A stretch of 64,000 bases of DNA from assembly GCF_001039355.2 (NCBI RefSeq), contig NW_019775706.1:174007-238006 (forward strand), in the 5' to 3' direction. Positions 39,560-51,645 of the stretch are shown one piece after another. The notes under the pieces were generated by a model. The model had not been told where the DNA came from. It made no database searches and saw only the letters and a list, made by a program, of their open reading frames with translations. This DNA is from Lingula anatina. Taxonomy: Eukaryota > Brachiopoda > Lingulata > Lingulida > Lingulidae. Position 1 is the stretch's first letter. Each line of letters begins with the position of its first letter. Position numbers and translations under genes: made by a program.

Positions 39560-40800
39560 CCTAGTGCCCTTTTCTTTCAATTTTCTCCCAGGCCTCAGTT
39601 TCACAAAGAATCTTAAATCCATAGTTGACTAGGATGTGTACGTGTCCATGTAACGTTGGTTACAAAGATGTTAGCCAGGAAACTGACTTAAGGTTTTTGA
39701 AACTGGAACCAGGTCACCTGCTATACCCGTCTCACCCTATACCTTATGCCAGGCCAGATATGCAGTGTGAAAACTATAAAAGGCCCGTACCCGTAGTTTG
39801 ACCAATCATATATCATGACGATACTTTCTTCACGTGTTATAATAATATGTAACGCGGGAAATTGAATTTTATCGATTCTTCTGCAGTAATATATATAAAA
39901 GCTATTTATTTTTGAAAATGATCAAAATTGTCACGATAGCAGCCTTTGAACACTTAAGCACCTAATGCATAAGGAACGGCCGTCGGAGCGTGCATTGTGG
40001 TAGTTGAGATAAGTTTGTTGTTCCAACACAATGTACTAGATGGACCGCCTGGACTTCTAAGATAGTCCGTGTCCATGGTAAAGCAGCATAAGCGTACTTG
40101 TTAAAAGGATAATTTATGGTCTTTTTATCAATAAAATCTCTTTCACCAATTCCATAACACTGAGCTTTAAAATGCAATATAATTTGGCTCTGTGTACAGA
40201 GGGACCACTAAAAACCTTTTAAAGTGTAAAGAAATACAGCACTTTATTCCGCTTTATAACTGTTTATTGTGGTGAATTGCATTGTCTTATTCAAAGAGAG
40301 CAACAAACATCACTGATATCTTGTTAGTTGTAACAGTGCTGCCCTGAGTTTTTTGCGTCCTTATTCAAACACAAGACCGGCGAAAGGCCTTGACCCAGGA
40401 AAAGTTTACTCTAAAGCTTGTCGTGTGACTGCAAACAGCAAATAAAGATAGGCCTCCGCCCATTTCTGATAGGAGCCTCCATCTCACCCAAGAGAGCAAA
40501 GTATCAATTTCACGCCAAATTCTCAATGTGTATTGAAAAAGAGGCTGTATTACAGAGGCGTGTATGTTGACTGCTCAATATGATATATGTGTGGTCAAGG
40601 GCACGCCATATCACAGAACGAGGGGTCATTGTAAGCTCATCGCAGATAATTCTGAGTCACGTGCATAGTAGTTCATGACTCGCATATAGAGCGGCGTCCT
40701 ATCATTCTGTGACATAGCAGCACAACGTTGGAACGGTTTGCGGCTACTTCACTTGCTTTGTTGGTTTCTGCAGACAGTCCCGTGCTGAATTCACTTCACC

Positions 40801-41543
40801 ATGTTGAAGATTGTGGGCGTGTTCTTGGCGGTAGTGGGCGTGGTCGCCTGTCATCTGTGCCTCATCAGCCCCCCGCAGAGAGGTTCCATGCTTGGTCTGA
40901 ACAAAGCAGGTGAAAACAACAATAAATTCGATTACTACTATTAAACTATCTTAAAATTCTGTTAATTTTCACGCACGATTTATTTTTTGATGAATCATTT
41001 AGTTCTTCTGAATTGTTTGTGCATGCTCTGAATTTTTAAGACAAAATCCGCAGCTACCATCTTTTTTTGAAGCTTATTGATGATGACATTAAGATTCATG
41101 CAGACAGTAGATTTTAAGACCAAGACTGATTATAATTACTAGCAGTTATATGTTTAATATATTACGATCGTAGGCGATAAGTAAATAATCAAAACTCCGC
41201 AGAAACAAGCTCTTGCGCATTCTGTAAAATAACGCAACTCAAAATAATTATCTCGAGAAAAACTCATGGGACTATTTTTCTCCGGTATTAGCTGCAAGTT
41301 ATGAACCTTGCCTACCTTGAATAGTGGCGTAATTCAAATAAATTTCTATTTTATTTTCCAACGTATCCGAGCTACTCTTAGTTCTTGTATCCATACACTT
41401 TGGCATCTATAGATTTAAAATAATATGTGTCTATTTTGATTTATTTTCATTTTAATGATCATATTACCAGCATCTCCTGACTGCCTCAGGTTGACACCGC
41501 CGTGTGGGGGAGTTAAGCCAGTAGAGCCGAACATGATGATCAG
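40801..41543 (+). CDS. Secreted His-first protein, haplotype-1 copy, exons 1-2
   Basis: Exons 40801-40909 and 41471-41543 encode the signal peptide, the CHLCLISPPQRGS motif and the CLRLTPPCGG motif; phases are 1 and 2. The remaining exons of this haplotype are at 51217-52928, separated by a misplaced haplotype-2 contig. It differs from the other copy at residue 11 (Val instead of Gly), inside the signal peptide. The exon-2 donor is AG/GTTAGC, weak but right: its use restores the family-like RDGMNYTV junction. A long-looking ORF at 41455-41661 merely reads through that donor. Confidence 0.85.
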
Positions 41544-42082
41544 GTTAGCAAACATCTCAAACCTTTTAGATAAAACAATGTTTAAGAATCCATTACGAGG
41601 ATCGTTTTCACATAAGTTCTCGGTCTCAGCTTTAGACGGCTCAAATCGGATAGCCGACTGAGGAATTTCGACTTTGTGATATTGGTTGGAGCGAGATATT
41701 ACAGAGTGACTTGTCCACAGTAAATTTACCTTTGCTCTGAAGTAAAGAAAATCTAAATCTAATTTATTAACCAGGCCGTAAGTCACGTTTTGCGTCCCGA
41801 TGTCACGTGACTTGTCTCCAACCAACACGAAGTTTTAGAACCGGTTTCGCACAAAAAAGTAATTAAATTGATAAAAGTGTTTATTATTTCTGAATTTTAT
41901 ATTTTTCCAAAAGCTATCAACCCTACCCAAGCCTCTAACCGTTGTATTTCCATTCCATGTTTACAATTGTTTTGGCTTCAAATGTTTCATCGTATCTCAT
42001 CACTTTATCGGGGAGTAGATAGGAATTTATACGGTAACGGCTCGATCATTTCGACTTTACATTACCATAAGCTTTGATTGCT

Positions 42083-42306
42083 CAAGAAGTTATAAAGAGA
42101 AGGAGTAGAAACAAGGGGTTTCCTTTCATCCTATCCTCGTAACGGGCTTAATCCTAATAATTACCCAGCTTGTGGTCTTAGGGAGAGCTTGTGCCTAATA
42201 CATATTCAAAAGACCGTTCACGTGGGTTGCTTCAGCCAATTGGGATAAAGCCTCGCGAAGTCTCTAATAATCTCACAGAGAAAACATGGTGGGATTACAG
42301 AAAGTT
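42083..42306. mobile_element. Left end of a polymorphic insertion (terminal inverted repeat element)
   Basis: Starts CAAGAAGTTATAAAGAGAAG, which recurs inverted at 50756-50785 with one or two mismatches in 30 bp. It is preceded by GATTGCT (42076-42082), the same 7 bp that follows the other end. The allele without insertion is intact around 47952-47958. The interior is cut by an assembly join at 42307. Confidence 0.75.
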
Positions 42307-45300
42307 NAAAAAAAAAAAAAAAAAAAAAATTAAATAATGACCACGAACAAACAAACGAACAGGCCAATATACTTGCGATTTATTTTCCCAAGTTATATGC
42401 CTATAATGACAAGAAGAAAGTAAGAATGATCAATAAATCTCTTTATCTGTCTACCTTTCTCTCGAATTCTAAATATATATTTTCATTGTTACTCATGGCG
42501 TTCAACACTGCCTATCTCTATTACAAGAGTTACTAAAAAGGAACCTGAAACTGAAAAAAATTACATTTACATAGTCATTTTGCTGGCGGCTTTCGATTTG
42601 TTGGTCGCGGATAAAGTATTAATGTGGATTTGAACTTCTTCAATGACGTATCGCATGACGCCACCTGGTCATTCCGTGGTAATTATGTCCAGTAGGAGGG
42701 TTGATTGACCGTACCACTGAATGGTCACTCCAGGTAGAATGGACACGTCCATTCATTGGCCATCGATCGGGATAATTAGTCAAACGTCAACAATTGCCCC
42801 TATCTGTAAACATCCCTCCGAGAATGACCACGCTTACGATGGGTTAATTGTCAACTAATTACTTCAGTAAGCGCTTGGAGCTGAGGGAGATTTTATCAAG
42901 AATGGTTCTTTATATTAATGGAGTTCCTGTATGTTCTTTTATTTTCAGAAATATTTATCGTTTGTGTTGTGTTGTGTTAATGGCATTTCTCAGTCAATCG
43001 GGTGTTTTTATAAACGCATATTTATCATCACTTAATTTCTGCATTTCTTTGGTTTTTGATGTCGTCAGGGATAGAAGATGAAGAAAATATTCGTATGTCC
43101 GTGAACGTTCCTTTTCTTCTAAATGGGTTTCATTAGCGCCGCCATATCTTATCTGTATTGCTTGGCAAATGGGGAAGTTTCATAGTTTGTTTTTGTTTTT
43201 TTTTTTGTTTATTTAAGTAACCTGTGCTATAATGCAAGTAATACAGATACATTATTTTTTGCACCCAGCCCCAGTGGGCTTATAAGTCACTATTTCATTT
43301 ATATTATTCTAATATATTAATTATTTATTCTAATATAATAATATATCATTCTAAAATATTAATGTTTCATAGACAAGGCATTTTGCTCATCATGTAGTTA
43401 ACAAGAGCAGAAGAAAAGATGAAGAAGGAGAATAAAAAGAAAGATTCCTATGCCATTTACAAGTAGAATACGCATTGATTAGATTGAAGTGTTGCAACAT
43501 TGCTTAAAGGGAGCCAGTGCTGAAATGTGAAATATACTCCGTTATGAGAACGAAAATTATAAAATAAATAAAATACAACACGTTTTTGGTGCTGTCTGGC
43601 TTTATCGTAATATCCCGAGCAAAAAATTATAAATTAAAAATTCTATGCATTTTAATTTGGTCTCCCCCAACCAGTTGCATATGGTGAAAGATCATTAAAA
43701 TGAGAAATAAAATAGAAGTATAAAATGCTCTCATTCGTCTTTTTAACATTAACTGGACGCTGTCCGCCAAGGCGCGTGCTTGGGCTACGATACCTTAATG
43801 TCCCAAGAAGTAGGTGCACAATTATCGTTACGGTAGACATAATACAATTCCTTAAAACACCATAACATTGACTAAAATCCCGTAATCCTCATACAAAAGA
43901 AAGAGTGTAGAAATAATACATTTAATGCATATTTTATTAATAATGCACATCTTAATTACCGCTCGCGACCTCTGACACGGGTCTTGATAAACGCGCACCG
44001 AGTCACCGAACCAAATCTGTTGCTCGTTGCGCCATCTTTCGTAAGCGTGTTTAATTATTAAAGGAAAACAACCGTTTATGCTGTGATCGTTTTAGGCTCC
44101 TGATTGCGGATCAGTTCACAGCGTTCAGAAATGTCGATTCACATACTAATAGTCAGGACAAATTAACGATCAATTAAAAGAAGAACAGTTAAATTACAGA
44201 AGAAAAAGACACGCCAGCGACTCAAGAAGAAGATAAAGACACATGGTTATTACTGTTTGTACGATAGGATTGATCATGAAAAGATTATCTTGGACCATGG
44301 TGCATTGAAACACCGCCCCCAATACCCCTACCCCCTCACCATCCCCTCCCACCAACGCTCCACCCCTGATAATGTAACACAGCAGTTTACTACGTGCATA
44401 AGATTTAACCACCGGTGTCCCATGATTGAAACTAGTATCCTTTTGCTGAATGTGTCAAAGTTATTTAGATTACTTTTTTGCTGTTAAATGCACAGGAATA
44501 ATAAATAAATAAAAGATATATTATGAAAATAGCAGACCAACTTTTGCTTTATATCAACTTGCGTATTGGAATTTTACAATCAAATCAAAATTTAAAAACA
44601 CTTGGTATGACGAAACAGTCTGACTGATAATAGCTTTTTTGCTGTGTCACTAATAAACTTAATAGGAATTTACAGTCCATAGCTTCATCTGCTTAATAAC
44701 TTTTACTTTTTCCTCGAAATAAATAATAATTCAGAAAGATAGAAACACACATTCCCCCCCCCCCCCCCCCGCCTTCTCTCAGCATGTTATAAAAAGAATT
44801 TCTGAAGAGATTCCTTCAGGTAAGGTCGGCGTAATAACTAAATCTCCGTTAATGAACTTCTTAATCCCCCGATAATCACAGAGATTAAAAAGTTAGAGGA
44901 GGTCGCCGTTTTTTTATTCCGGATATTACAATGCGGAAGATAGAAAAGGCATTGAAAAAGAGCACGATTCGCCAATTTTTTTGAAGGACCGTCAAAGACG
45001 CTGGATAGAATGCATTTTGGTTGAAAATATAAAATTAGGGATGAATGATAATACTGCGTCGTACTCATGTACGCATTCCCCCTCGAAATCGGCCCACCGG
45101 CGAAATTTAGATATTACAGATCAAAGCAAAGCTGTGTATGAGTCCGTTATAATCCCCAAATTAAATGAAAACAATGGACATCCAAAATAAGGCACAACAG
45201 ATTACGTGCAGGTTGTTTTGTGAGGCCTAATGAACAAGGGAAAGGCACAATGGGTTGCGCAATGGATCATGGGAATGTTGCACAACAGGTGCGTTGCTCG

Positions 45301-46682
45301 GTGCGTCATGATCGACCGGTACACTAGCATGTGTACAAGTGATATCACATATGCTGTGGTGTACCGAAGAACAAAACAAAGTATGACGTGCTGATTTATA
45401 TATTTTTTCATTATTTATGACATTCATGAATGCGGACACGAGAAGGTAAAAAAATGTTAAAATCATCCCAGTGCCTCTTCCTTCGCCCAGCCCTTCGTTT
45501 CACAAAGAATCTTAAATCCATAGCTGACTAGGATGTGTACGTGTCAATGTAACGTTGGTAACAAAGATGTTAGGCAGGGAACTGACTGACTGAAGTTTTT
45601 TTTTTTGGAACTGGGACCAGGCCTCCTCCATACCCGTCTCACCCTATACCTTTTTGCCAGGGCAGATATGCAGTGTGAAAACTATAATAGGCCCGTAGTT
45701 TGACCAATCATATATCATGACGATACTTTCTTCACGTGTTATAATAATATGTAACGCGGGGAATTGCAATTTATCGATTCTTCTGCAGTATTATATAAAA
45801 ACGGTATTTATTTTTGAAAATTATCAAAATTGTTACAGAAGCTGCCTTTGAACACTTAAGCACCAAATGCATAAGGAACGGCCGTCGGAGCGTGCATTGT
45901 GGTAGTTGAGATAAGTTTGTTGTTCCAACACAATGTACTAGATGGACCGCCTGGACTTCTAAGATAGTCCGTGTCCATAGTAAAGCAGCATAAGCGTACT
46001 TGTTAAAAGGATAATTTATGGTCTTTTTATCAATAAAATATCTTTCACCAATTCCATAATCACTGAGCTTTAAAATGCAATATAATTTGGCTCTGTGTAC
46101 AGAGGGACCACTAAAAACCTTTTAAAGTGTAAAGAAATACAGCACTTTATTCCGCTTTATAACTGTTTATTGTGGTGAATTGCATTGTCTTATTCAAAGA
46201 TAGCAACAAACATCACTGATATCTTGTTAGTTGTAACAGTGCTGCCCTGAGTTTTTGCGTCCTTATTCAAACACAAGACCGGCAAAAGGCCTTGACCCAG
46301 GAAAAGTTTACTCTAAAACTTGTCGTGTGACTGCAAACAGCAAATAAAGATAGGCCCAGCCATCTCACCCAAGAGAGCAAAGTATCAATTTCACGCCAAA
46401 TTCTCAATGTGTATTGAAAAAGAGGCTGTATTACAGAGGCGTTTGTGTTGACTGCTCAATATGATATATGTGTGGTCAAGGGCACGCCATATCACAGAAC
46501 GAGGGGTCATTGTAAGCTCATCGCAGATAATTCTGAGTCACGTGCATAATAGTTCATGACTCGCATATAGAGAGGCGTCCTATCATTCTGTGACATAGCA
46601 GCACAACGTTGGAACAGGTTGCGGGTACTTCACTTGAAACTGTTGTCTTCTGCAGACTGTCCCGTGCTGAATTCATTTCAAC

Positions 46683-46791
46683 ATGTTGAAGATTGTGGGC
46701 GTGTTCTTGGCGGGAGTGGGCGTGGTCGCCTGTCATCTGTGCCTCATCAGCCCCCCGCAGAGAGGTTCCATGCTTGGTCTGAACAAAGCAG
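46683..46791 (+). CDS. Secreted-protein gene exon 1, haplotype 2 (signal peptide and first motif)
   Basis: ATG codes MLKIVGVFLAGVGVVAC, then HLCLISPPQRGSMLGLNKA. The donor is G/GTGAAA, phase 1. No in-frame codon further upstream competes as start. Confidence 0.85.
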
Positions 46792-48790
46792 GTGAAAACA
46801 ACAATAAATTCGATTACTACTATTATACTATCTTAAAATTCTGTTAATTTTCACGCACGATTTATTTTTTGATGAATCATTTAGTTCTTCTGAATTGTTT
46901 GTGCATGCTCTGAATTTTTAAGACAAAATCCGCAGCTACCATCTTTTTTGAAGCTTATTGATGATGACATTAAGATTCATGCAGACAGCAGATTTTAAAA
47001 CAAAGACTGATTATAATTACGAGCAGTTATATGTTTAATATATTACGATCGTAGGCGATAAGTAAATAATCAAAACTCCGCAGAAACAAGCTCTTGCGCA
47101 TTCTGTAAAATAATGCAACTCAAAATAATTATCTCGAGAAAAACACATGGGACTATTTTTCTCCGGTATTAGCTGCAAGTTATGAACCTTGCCTACCTTG
47201 AATAGTGGCGTAATTCAAATAAATTTCTATTTTATTTTCCAACGTATCCGAGCTACTCTTAGTTCTTGTATCCATACACTTTGGCATCTATAGATTTAAA
47301 ATGATATGTGTCTATTTTGATTTATTTTTATTTCAATAATCCTATTACCAGCATCCCCTGACTGCCTCAGGTTGACGCCTCCGTGTGGGGGAGTTAAGCC
47401 AGTAGAGCCGAACATGATGATCAGGTTAGCAAACATCTCAAGTCTTCCATATACCAGAAAGTTTAAGAATCCATTACGAGGGTCGTTTTCACATTTAGAC
47501 GGCTCAAATCGGATAGCCGACTGCGGAATTTCGACTTTGCGATTTTGGTTGGAGCGATTATTTGAAACCGGTATTAAAGAGTGATTAGTCCACAATAAAT
47601 TCACCTTTGTTCTGAAATAAAGAAAATCTAAATTCTAATTTATTAACCAGGCCGTAAGTCACGTTTTGCGTCCCGATGTCACGTGACTTGTCTCCAACCA
47701 ACACGAAGTTTTAGAACCGGTTTCGCACAAAAAAGTAATTAAATTGATAAAAGTGTTTATTATTTCTGAATTATATATTTTTCCAAAAGCTATCAACCCT
47801 ACCCAAGCCTCTAACCGTTGTATTTCCATTCCATGTTTACAATTGTTTTGGCTTCAAATGTTTCATCGTATCTCATCACTTTATCGGGGAGTAGATAGGA
47901 ATTTATACGGTAACGGCTCGATCATTTCGACTTTACATTACCATAAGCTTTGATTGCTGTACCAGTCGTGGCAAATGTTTGTAATTGAAATTCAGATTAA
48001 CATTGCAAAGTTCAACTTTATTTATTGTATGTATACTTAATTTAATAATATTTTAAAGTTTATGCTTTGAATGCGTAAAATTTTATAACCATTTTCTACC
48101 TTGTCTTTTGCTTTGACGGCGGCACCATTGTCGAAAGAAGGTTTCGGATGAATATTTATAATAACTTCTGCATTTATATCTGCAGCATTTATATCAACAC
48201 CAAAAAGATTTGTAAGACACAGCGGTTTATCTGTAACACTGGTCAATTTCAATTTGAGCAGGAAGTTGAAGCAGATTGAGGTGTAATTAAGAAAAAATAT
48301 ATTCATTTTGTATTCGTTGTTATGAAATTTTGTATGTTATGTTTTTAATGTGATAAACTTTCGTTTCTTTTCAGAGATGGGATGAACTACACTGTAACTT
48401 TCCAGAAAAATCTCGATCACTATTTGAAGACCTCGCCGGTAAGACTAGCCATTGCGTTAGGTGTGACAGATTGGTTGCGCGAGCATATTCTACGATTGTT
48501 TTAAATGTGACCAAGAGAATGCCGCTAAGTCATTCATGAGACGGAATCCTTTGCTGACCGGTTTTACAATACGAGTTCAGTCAAATCAGTTTGTCATTAA
48601 TTTTTAGTAGTCTACGTTGCGTGTCAAAATGTTTTAGTAAAAGACCGCTTACCGTATTCAGTCTATGAGCTAGCTAACTACTTTTATAATTAATTGATCA
48701 CCAACGAAATCTGCCCCAATTATAGGCCTAATATGACATATCTTGAAAATTTTATCAAAACACTTCCATGTGCTTTTTGTGCTGTTGTTG

Positions 48791-48834
<44 letters not shown>

Positions 48835-50108
48835 TAAAAGCTGCTGGATGTTTCTTGTCTTCTCGTTTTCAATCCACATTCGGGTTGTTTTCTTAGCACC
48901 TATTTCGTTTTGTCGATAGAGATACTTCGAAATCTCCATAGAAACGACGCCTTTGTCTATGAACCACATCCGAGGCTTTGCTGAATTGTCTCCTTATATT
49001 TATTGATATTGGCATACCTATATTGTATCCACAGGGCCATTTTGACATCGCCATAGGTACCATGGCCGTGTCTCCGAACGAGAATGACACCATCATTGAT
49101 CTCGTTCGTATCATGGACAGAGGAGAGCCTTCCCTTCACCTCTACACCATCAACGTCACCATTCCGAGGAATGAGTAAGTAAATAAACGAATAAAATTTA
49201 CCTCTTTCCCAAGACTATAAATTTGCCTACCCCAGTTCAAGTTCATTTAGATTACTTAAGTTTTTTATTTTTATTCACTTATTAAATTGGGTACTCAATA
49301 TGTTTAAATGGTTCATTTTAATATTCTTAAGATAACAAGATATGAAGTTATAATAATATTTATTTTTTATTTATCTATTTTACAGGCATGGCCATAAGTT
49401 GCGTTACATACAGGTGAGTACGTTGTCTCAAACAATTGTGAGTTGCTGTCTCTGAAAGCGAAAAAAAAGATAAGTAATAACATAGATACACTTTAAATAA
49501 TATTTCAAACTCGGTGTGCTTTCTAATCTAGCTCACGAGGAATGTTCTCTGTGCTCATTCCCAAATGAAACTATCGGTCTACGTAGAGCGATCCAACTCC
49601 GCGGGAACTCTTAATGAATGCAATCAGATTAACAAAATAACACGCTTCCTCCTGGCATTGAAAAGAATGCAGAAAAACTGGTTATTATACAAGTACGTGG
49701 AAAACAAGAGAAGGCGTGTTAATCTGTAAAATTGATTGGATTCAGCGAGAGTCGCCGCGTTATAAATTGATCCACGTAGACCGATAGTTTCAAATAAATC
49801 TGCTTTTCAGTTAGATATTATTCAACAATTTATATATTTTTGCATTTGTCCATATTATAACTATATTCTATTACTTTTCTAGTTGTTTATCTACTTAATA
49901 AATTTTATTTTTGAGAGCAGGACGCGGTAAATATAATCTTCCTCATGCGTCTCATTTGCTGAATAGTTAATGGATTTTGCTATAGTTTACATTGCAAAAG
50001 AAGTAATAGATTTTATTACCGTTAATATTCTAGGTACGTTACACTACGATGAACCCCAGCGCTCCAGCCGTATTCTACCAGTGCGGGGATTTCTTCATCT
50101 TTCAATAA
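46683..50108 (+). CDS. Secreted small protein with N-terminal His and CLISPPQRG/PCGG motifs, LPMO/BIM1-like candidate (162 aa, complete)
   Basis: Six exons, 46683-46791, 47352-47424, 48375-48438, 49035-49174, 49386-49413 and 50034-50108, join to 162 codons plus TAA with canonical GT-AG introns. Residues 1-17 form a signal peptide; cleavage after VVAC would make His18 the first residue. Then come LCLISPPQRGS (19-29), PDCLRLTPPCGG (39-50), NYTVTFQKNLDHY (65-77), GHFDIAIG (83-90), HGHKLRYIQVRY (130-141) and APAVFYQCGDFFIFQ at the end. Four Cys in the mature part (20, 41, 48, 155) could form two disulfides; Asn 65, 99 and 122 are glycosylation sequons. The pattern matches a family of mostly unnamed secreted invertebrate proteins that I recall. 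The His-first, all-beta-like layout resembles copper His-brace proteins of the LPMO/BIM1 type; copper binding is inference. An AATAAA lies at 50303-50308. Confidence 0.87.
47352..47424 (+). CDS. Secreted-protein gene exon 2, haplotype 2
   Basis: After the acceptor ATTACCAG it codes ASPDCLRLTPPCGGVKPVE and then PNMMI, and leaves two bases of an Arg codon at the donor AG/GTTAGC. Confidence 0.82.
48375..48438 (+). CDS. Secreted-protein gene exon 3, haplotype 2
   Basis: After TTTTCAG it completes Arg61 and reads DGMNYTVTFQKNLDHYLKTS and P. Donor CCG/GTAAGA, phase 0. Confidence 0.87.
49035..49174 (+). CDS. Secreted-protein gene exon 4, haplotype 2
   Basis: After ATCCACAG it reads GHFDIAIGTMAVSPNENDT, continues through an acidic/hydrophobic strand region to LYTINVTIPRN, and ends in phase 2 at GTAAGTAA. 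It is the largest exon and nearly identical in both haplotypes (synonymous changes only). Confidence 0.88.
49386..49413 (+). CDS. Secreted-protein gene exon 5, haplotype 2 (28-nt microexon)
   Basis: A 28-nt exon between TTTTACAG and GTGAGTAC completes Glu129 and codes HGHKLRYIQ. Phase agreement on both sides and identical protein in both haplotypes support it. Confidence 0.85.
49567..49791. mobile_element. Palindromic MITE in the last intron (haplotype-2 copy), 225 bp
   Basis: Terminal inverted repeats GAAACTATCGGTCTACGT at the left and ACGTAGACCGATAGTTTC at the right, flanked by AAAT on both sides. The interior also pairs partly (TGCAATCAGATTAAC at the left; GTTAATCTG further in). It is also present at 52387-52611, so it predates the haplotype split. 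A related copy lies at 55229-55450. Confidence 0.78.
50034..50108 (+). CDS. Secreted-protein gene exon 6, haplotype 2, with stop
   Basis: After the acceptor ATTCTAG it reads VRYTTMNPSAPAVFYQCGDF, then FIFQ and TAA. The Asn-Pro-x-Ala-Pro-Ala-x-Phe-Tyr-Gln-Cys pattern is the second hallmark of the family. Confidence 0.88.
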   Translation, partial: VRYTTMNPSAPAVFYQCGDFFIFQ

Positions 50109-50584
50109 TAGCAAAGACGATCAGCGTGACTCTCTCTCTGATCAGGATTTTGCCGATCGATTAAAATTCCTAATCGGAAGAGGCAGCTACGAAAAATTGT
50201 GTTTTTTTTGTGCATCATGTGTCTTATACGTAGCTGGAGACTTATTTGGTATTTGGATAAACGATATAAACGGAGATTTCCTATCTCTGTAACGACAAAG
50301 CAAATAAACGTCGGTTAAGTATTTTCGTTTGATTAGTTCCGTTTAATTATTTTCTCTTAATTATGGCTTCCGTTTGAAACAACGGGTAAAAGGGCAGTTG
50401 CCATTTTTAAACCAGAAGAAGGGTATTTCTTTTTCCTCACTTACGTAAGCGACTCAATGTATGTCAACAAAATATTTTTTGTTTGTAGAATTATAACATG
50501 TTTATCAATATGGACGGAATCTGTCACTTCGTAGCGAGATCTATCTGTGGTTAAAAATTGAGAAGTTTAAAATCTCTCTTTTCN

Positions 50585-50785
50585 TGCATTAAACATGAAT
50601 AAATCAAGACGTATACGCACTGGTTCAGCTTCTCCGTCTTGAGTCACGCGGAGGCGAGCGGAGGATTAGACCAGTTACGAGGATCGAATTTCAAAGGACG
50701 CCGCTTTGAAAAGAATGCTGCGATCTGATTGGACGAGAGAGATAATTGATGTCCCGTTTCTACTCCTTCTCATTATAACTTCTTG
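50585..50785. mobile_element. Right end of the polymorphic insertion element
   Basis: Ends CATTATAACTTCTTG, the inverse of the left end at 42083, and is followed by the 7-bp duplication GATTGCT at 50786-50792. The interior is CpG-rich and has no coding content. It begins right after an n at 50584. Confidence 0.75.
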
Positions 50786-51216
50786 GATTGCTGTACCAGT
50801 CGTGGCAAATGTTTGTAACTGAAATTCAGATTAACACTGCAAAGTTCAACTTTATTTATTGTATGTATACTTAATTTAATAAGATTTTAAAGTTTATGCT
50901 TTGAATGCGTCAAATTATGTAACCACTGTCTACCTTGTCTTTTGTTTTGACGGCGGCACCATTGTCGAAAGAAGGTTTCGGATGAATATTTATAATAACT
51001 TTTGCATTTATATCTGCAGCATTTATATCAACACCAAAAGATTTGTAAGACACAGCGGTTTATCTGGTCAATTACAATTTGCTCAAAGCAAAAAGTTGAA
51101 GCAGAAAGTTGAAGCAGATTGGGGTGTAATTAAGAAAAACTATATTCTTTTTGCAATCATTATGATGAACTTTCGTATGTCATGTTTTAATGTGATAAAC
51201 TTCCGTTTCCTTTCAG

Positions 51217-51605
51217 AGATGGAATGAACTACACTGTAACTTTCCAGAAAAATCTCGATCACTATTTAAATACCTCTCCGGTAAGACTAGCCATTGCGTT
51301 AGGTGTGACAGATTGGTTGTGCTAGCATATTCTACGATTGTTTTAAATGTGACCAAGAGAAGGCCGCCAGGTTATTGATGAAACGGAATCCTTTGCTGAC
51401 CGGTTTTACAATACGAGTTCAGTCAAATCTGTTTGTCATTAATTTTTAGTAGTCAAAATGTTTTAGTAAAAGACCGCGTACCTTATTCAGTCTATGAGCT
51501 AGCTAACTACTTTTATAATTAATTGATCACCAAAGAAATCTGCCCCAATTATAATATAACATATCTTGAAAATTTTATCAAAACACTTCCATGTGCTTTT
51601 TGTGC

Positions 51606-51645
<40 letters not shown>

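Larger units (their letters stand above)
36398..42306. repeat. Haplotype-1 contig, left part (exons 1-2 of the secreted-protein gene)
   Basis: Collinear with 42338-47958 over 36398-42082, with scattered substitutions, small indels and changed homopolymer lengths (for example a 42-A run at 39514-39555 versus a short A-run near 45448). From 42083 it enters a sequence absent from the other copy and ends just before an n at 42307. See the findings for the haplotype interpretation. Confidence 0.85.
42308..50583. repeat. Haplotype-2 contig (whole secreted-protein gene), inserted between two haplotype-1 parts
   Basis: Begins after an n with an A-run (42308-42329) and matches 36398 onward from 42338. 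It passes without interruption through the site where haplotype 1 carries an insertion (47952-47958). It then matches 50786-53403 until the n at 50584. It contains all six exons in the right order. Confidence 0.85.

Noticed and set aside
48670-49178. ORFs antisense or read-through around exon 4 (for example 48893-49114)
   Set aside because: They lie opposite the true exon 49035-49174 or read through its splice sites.
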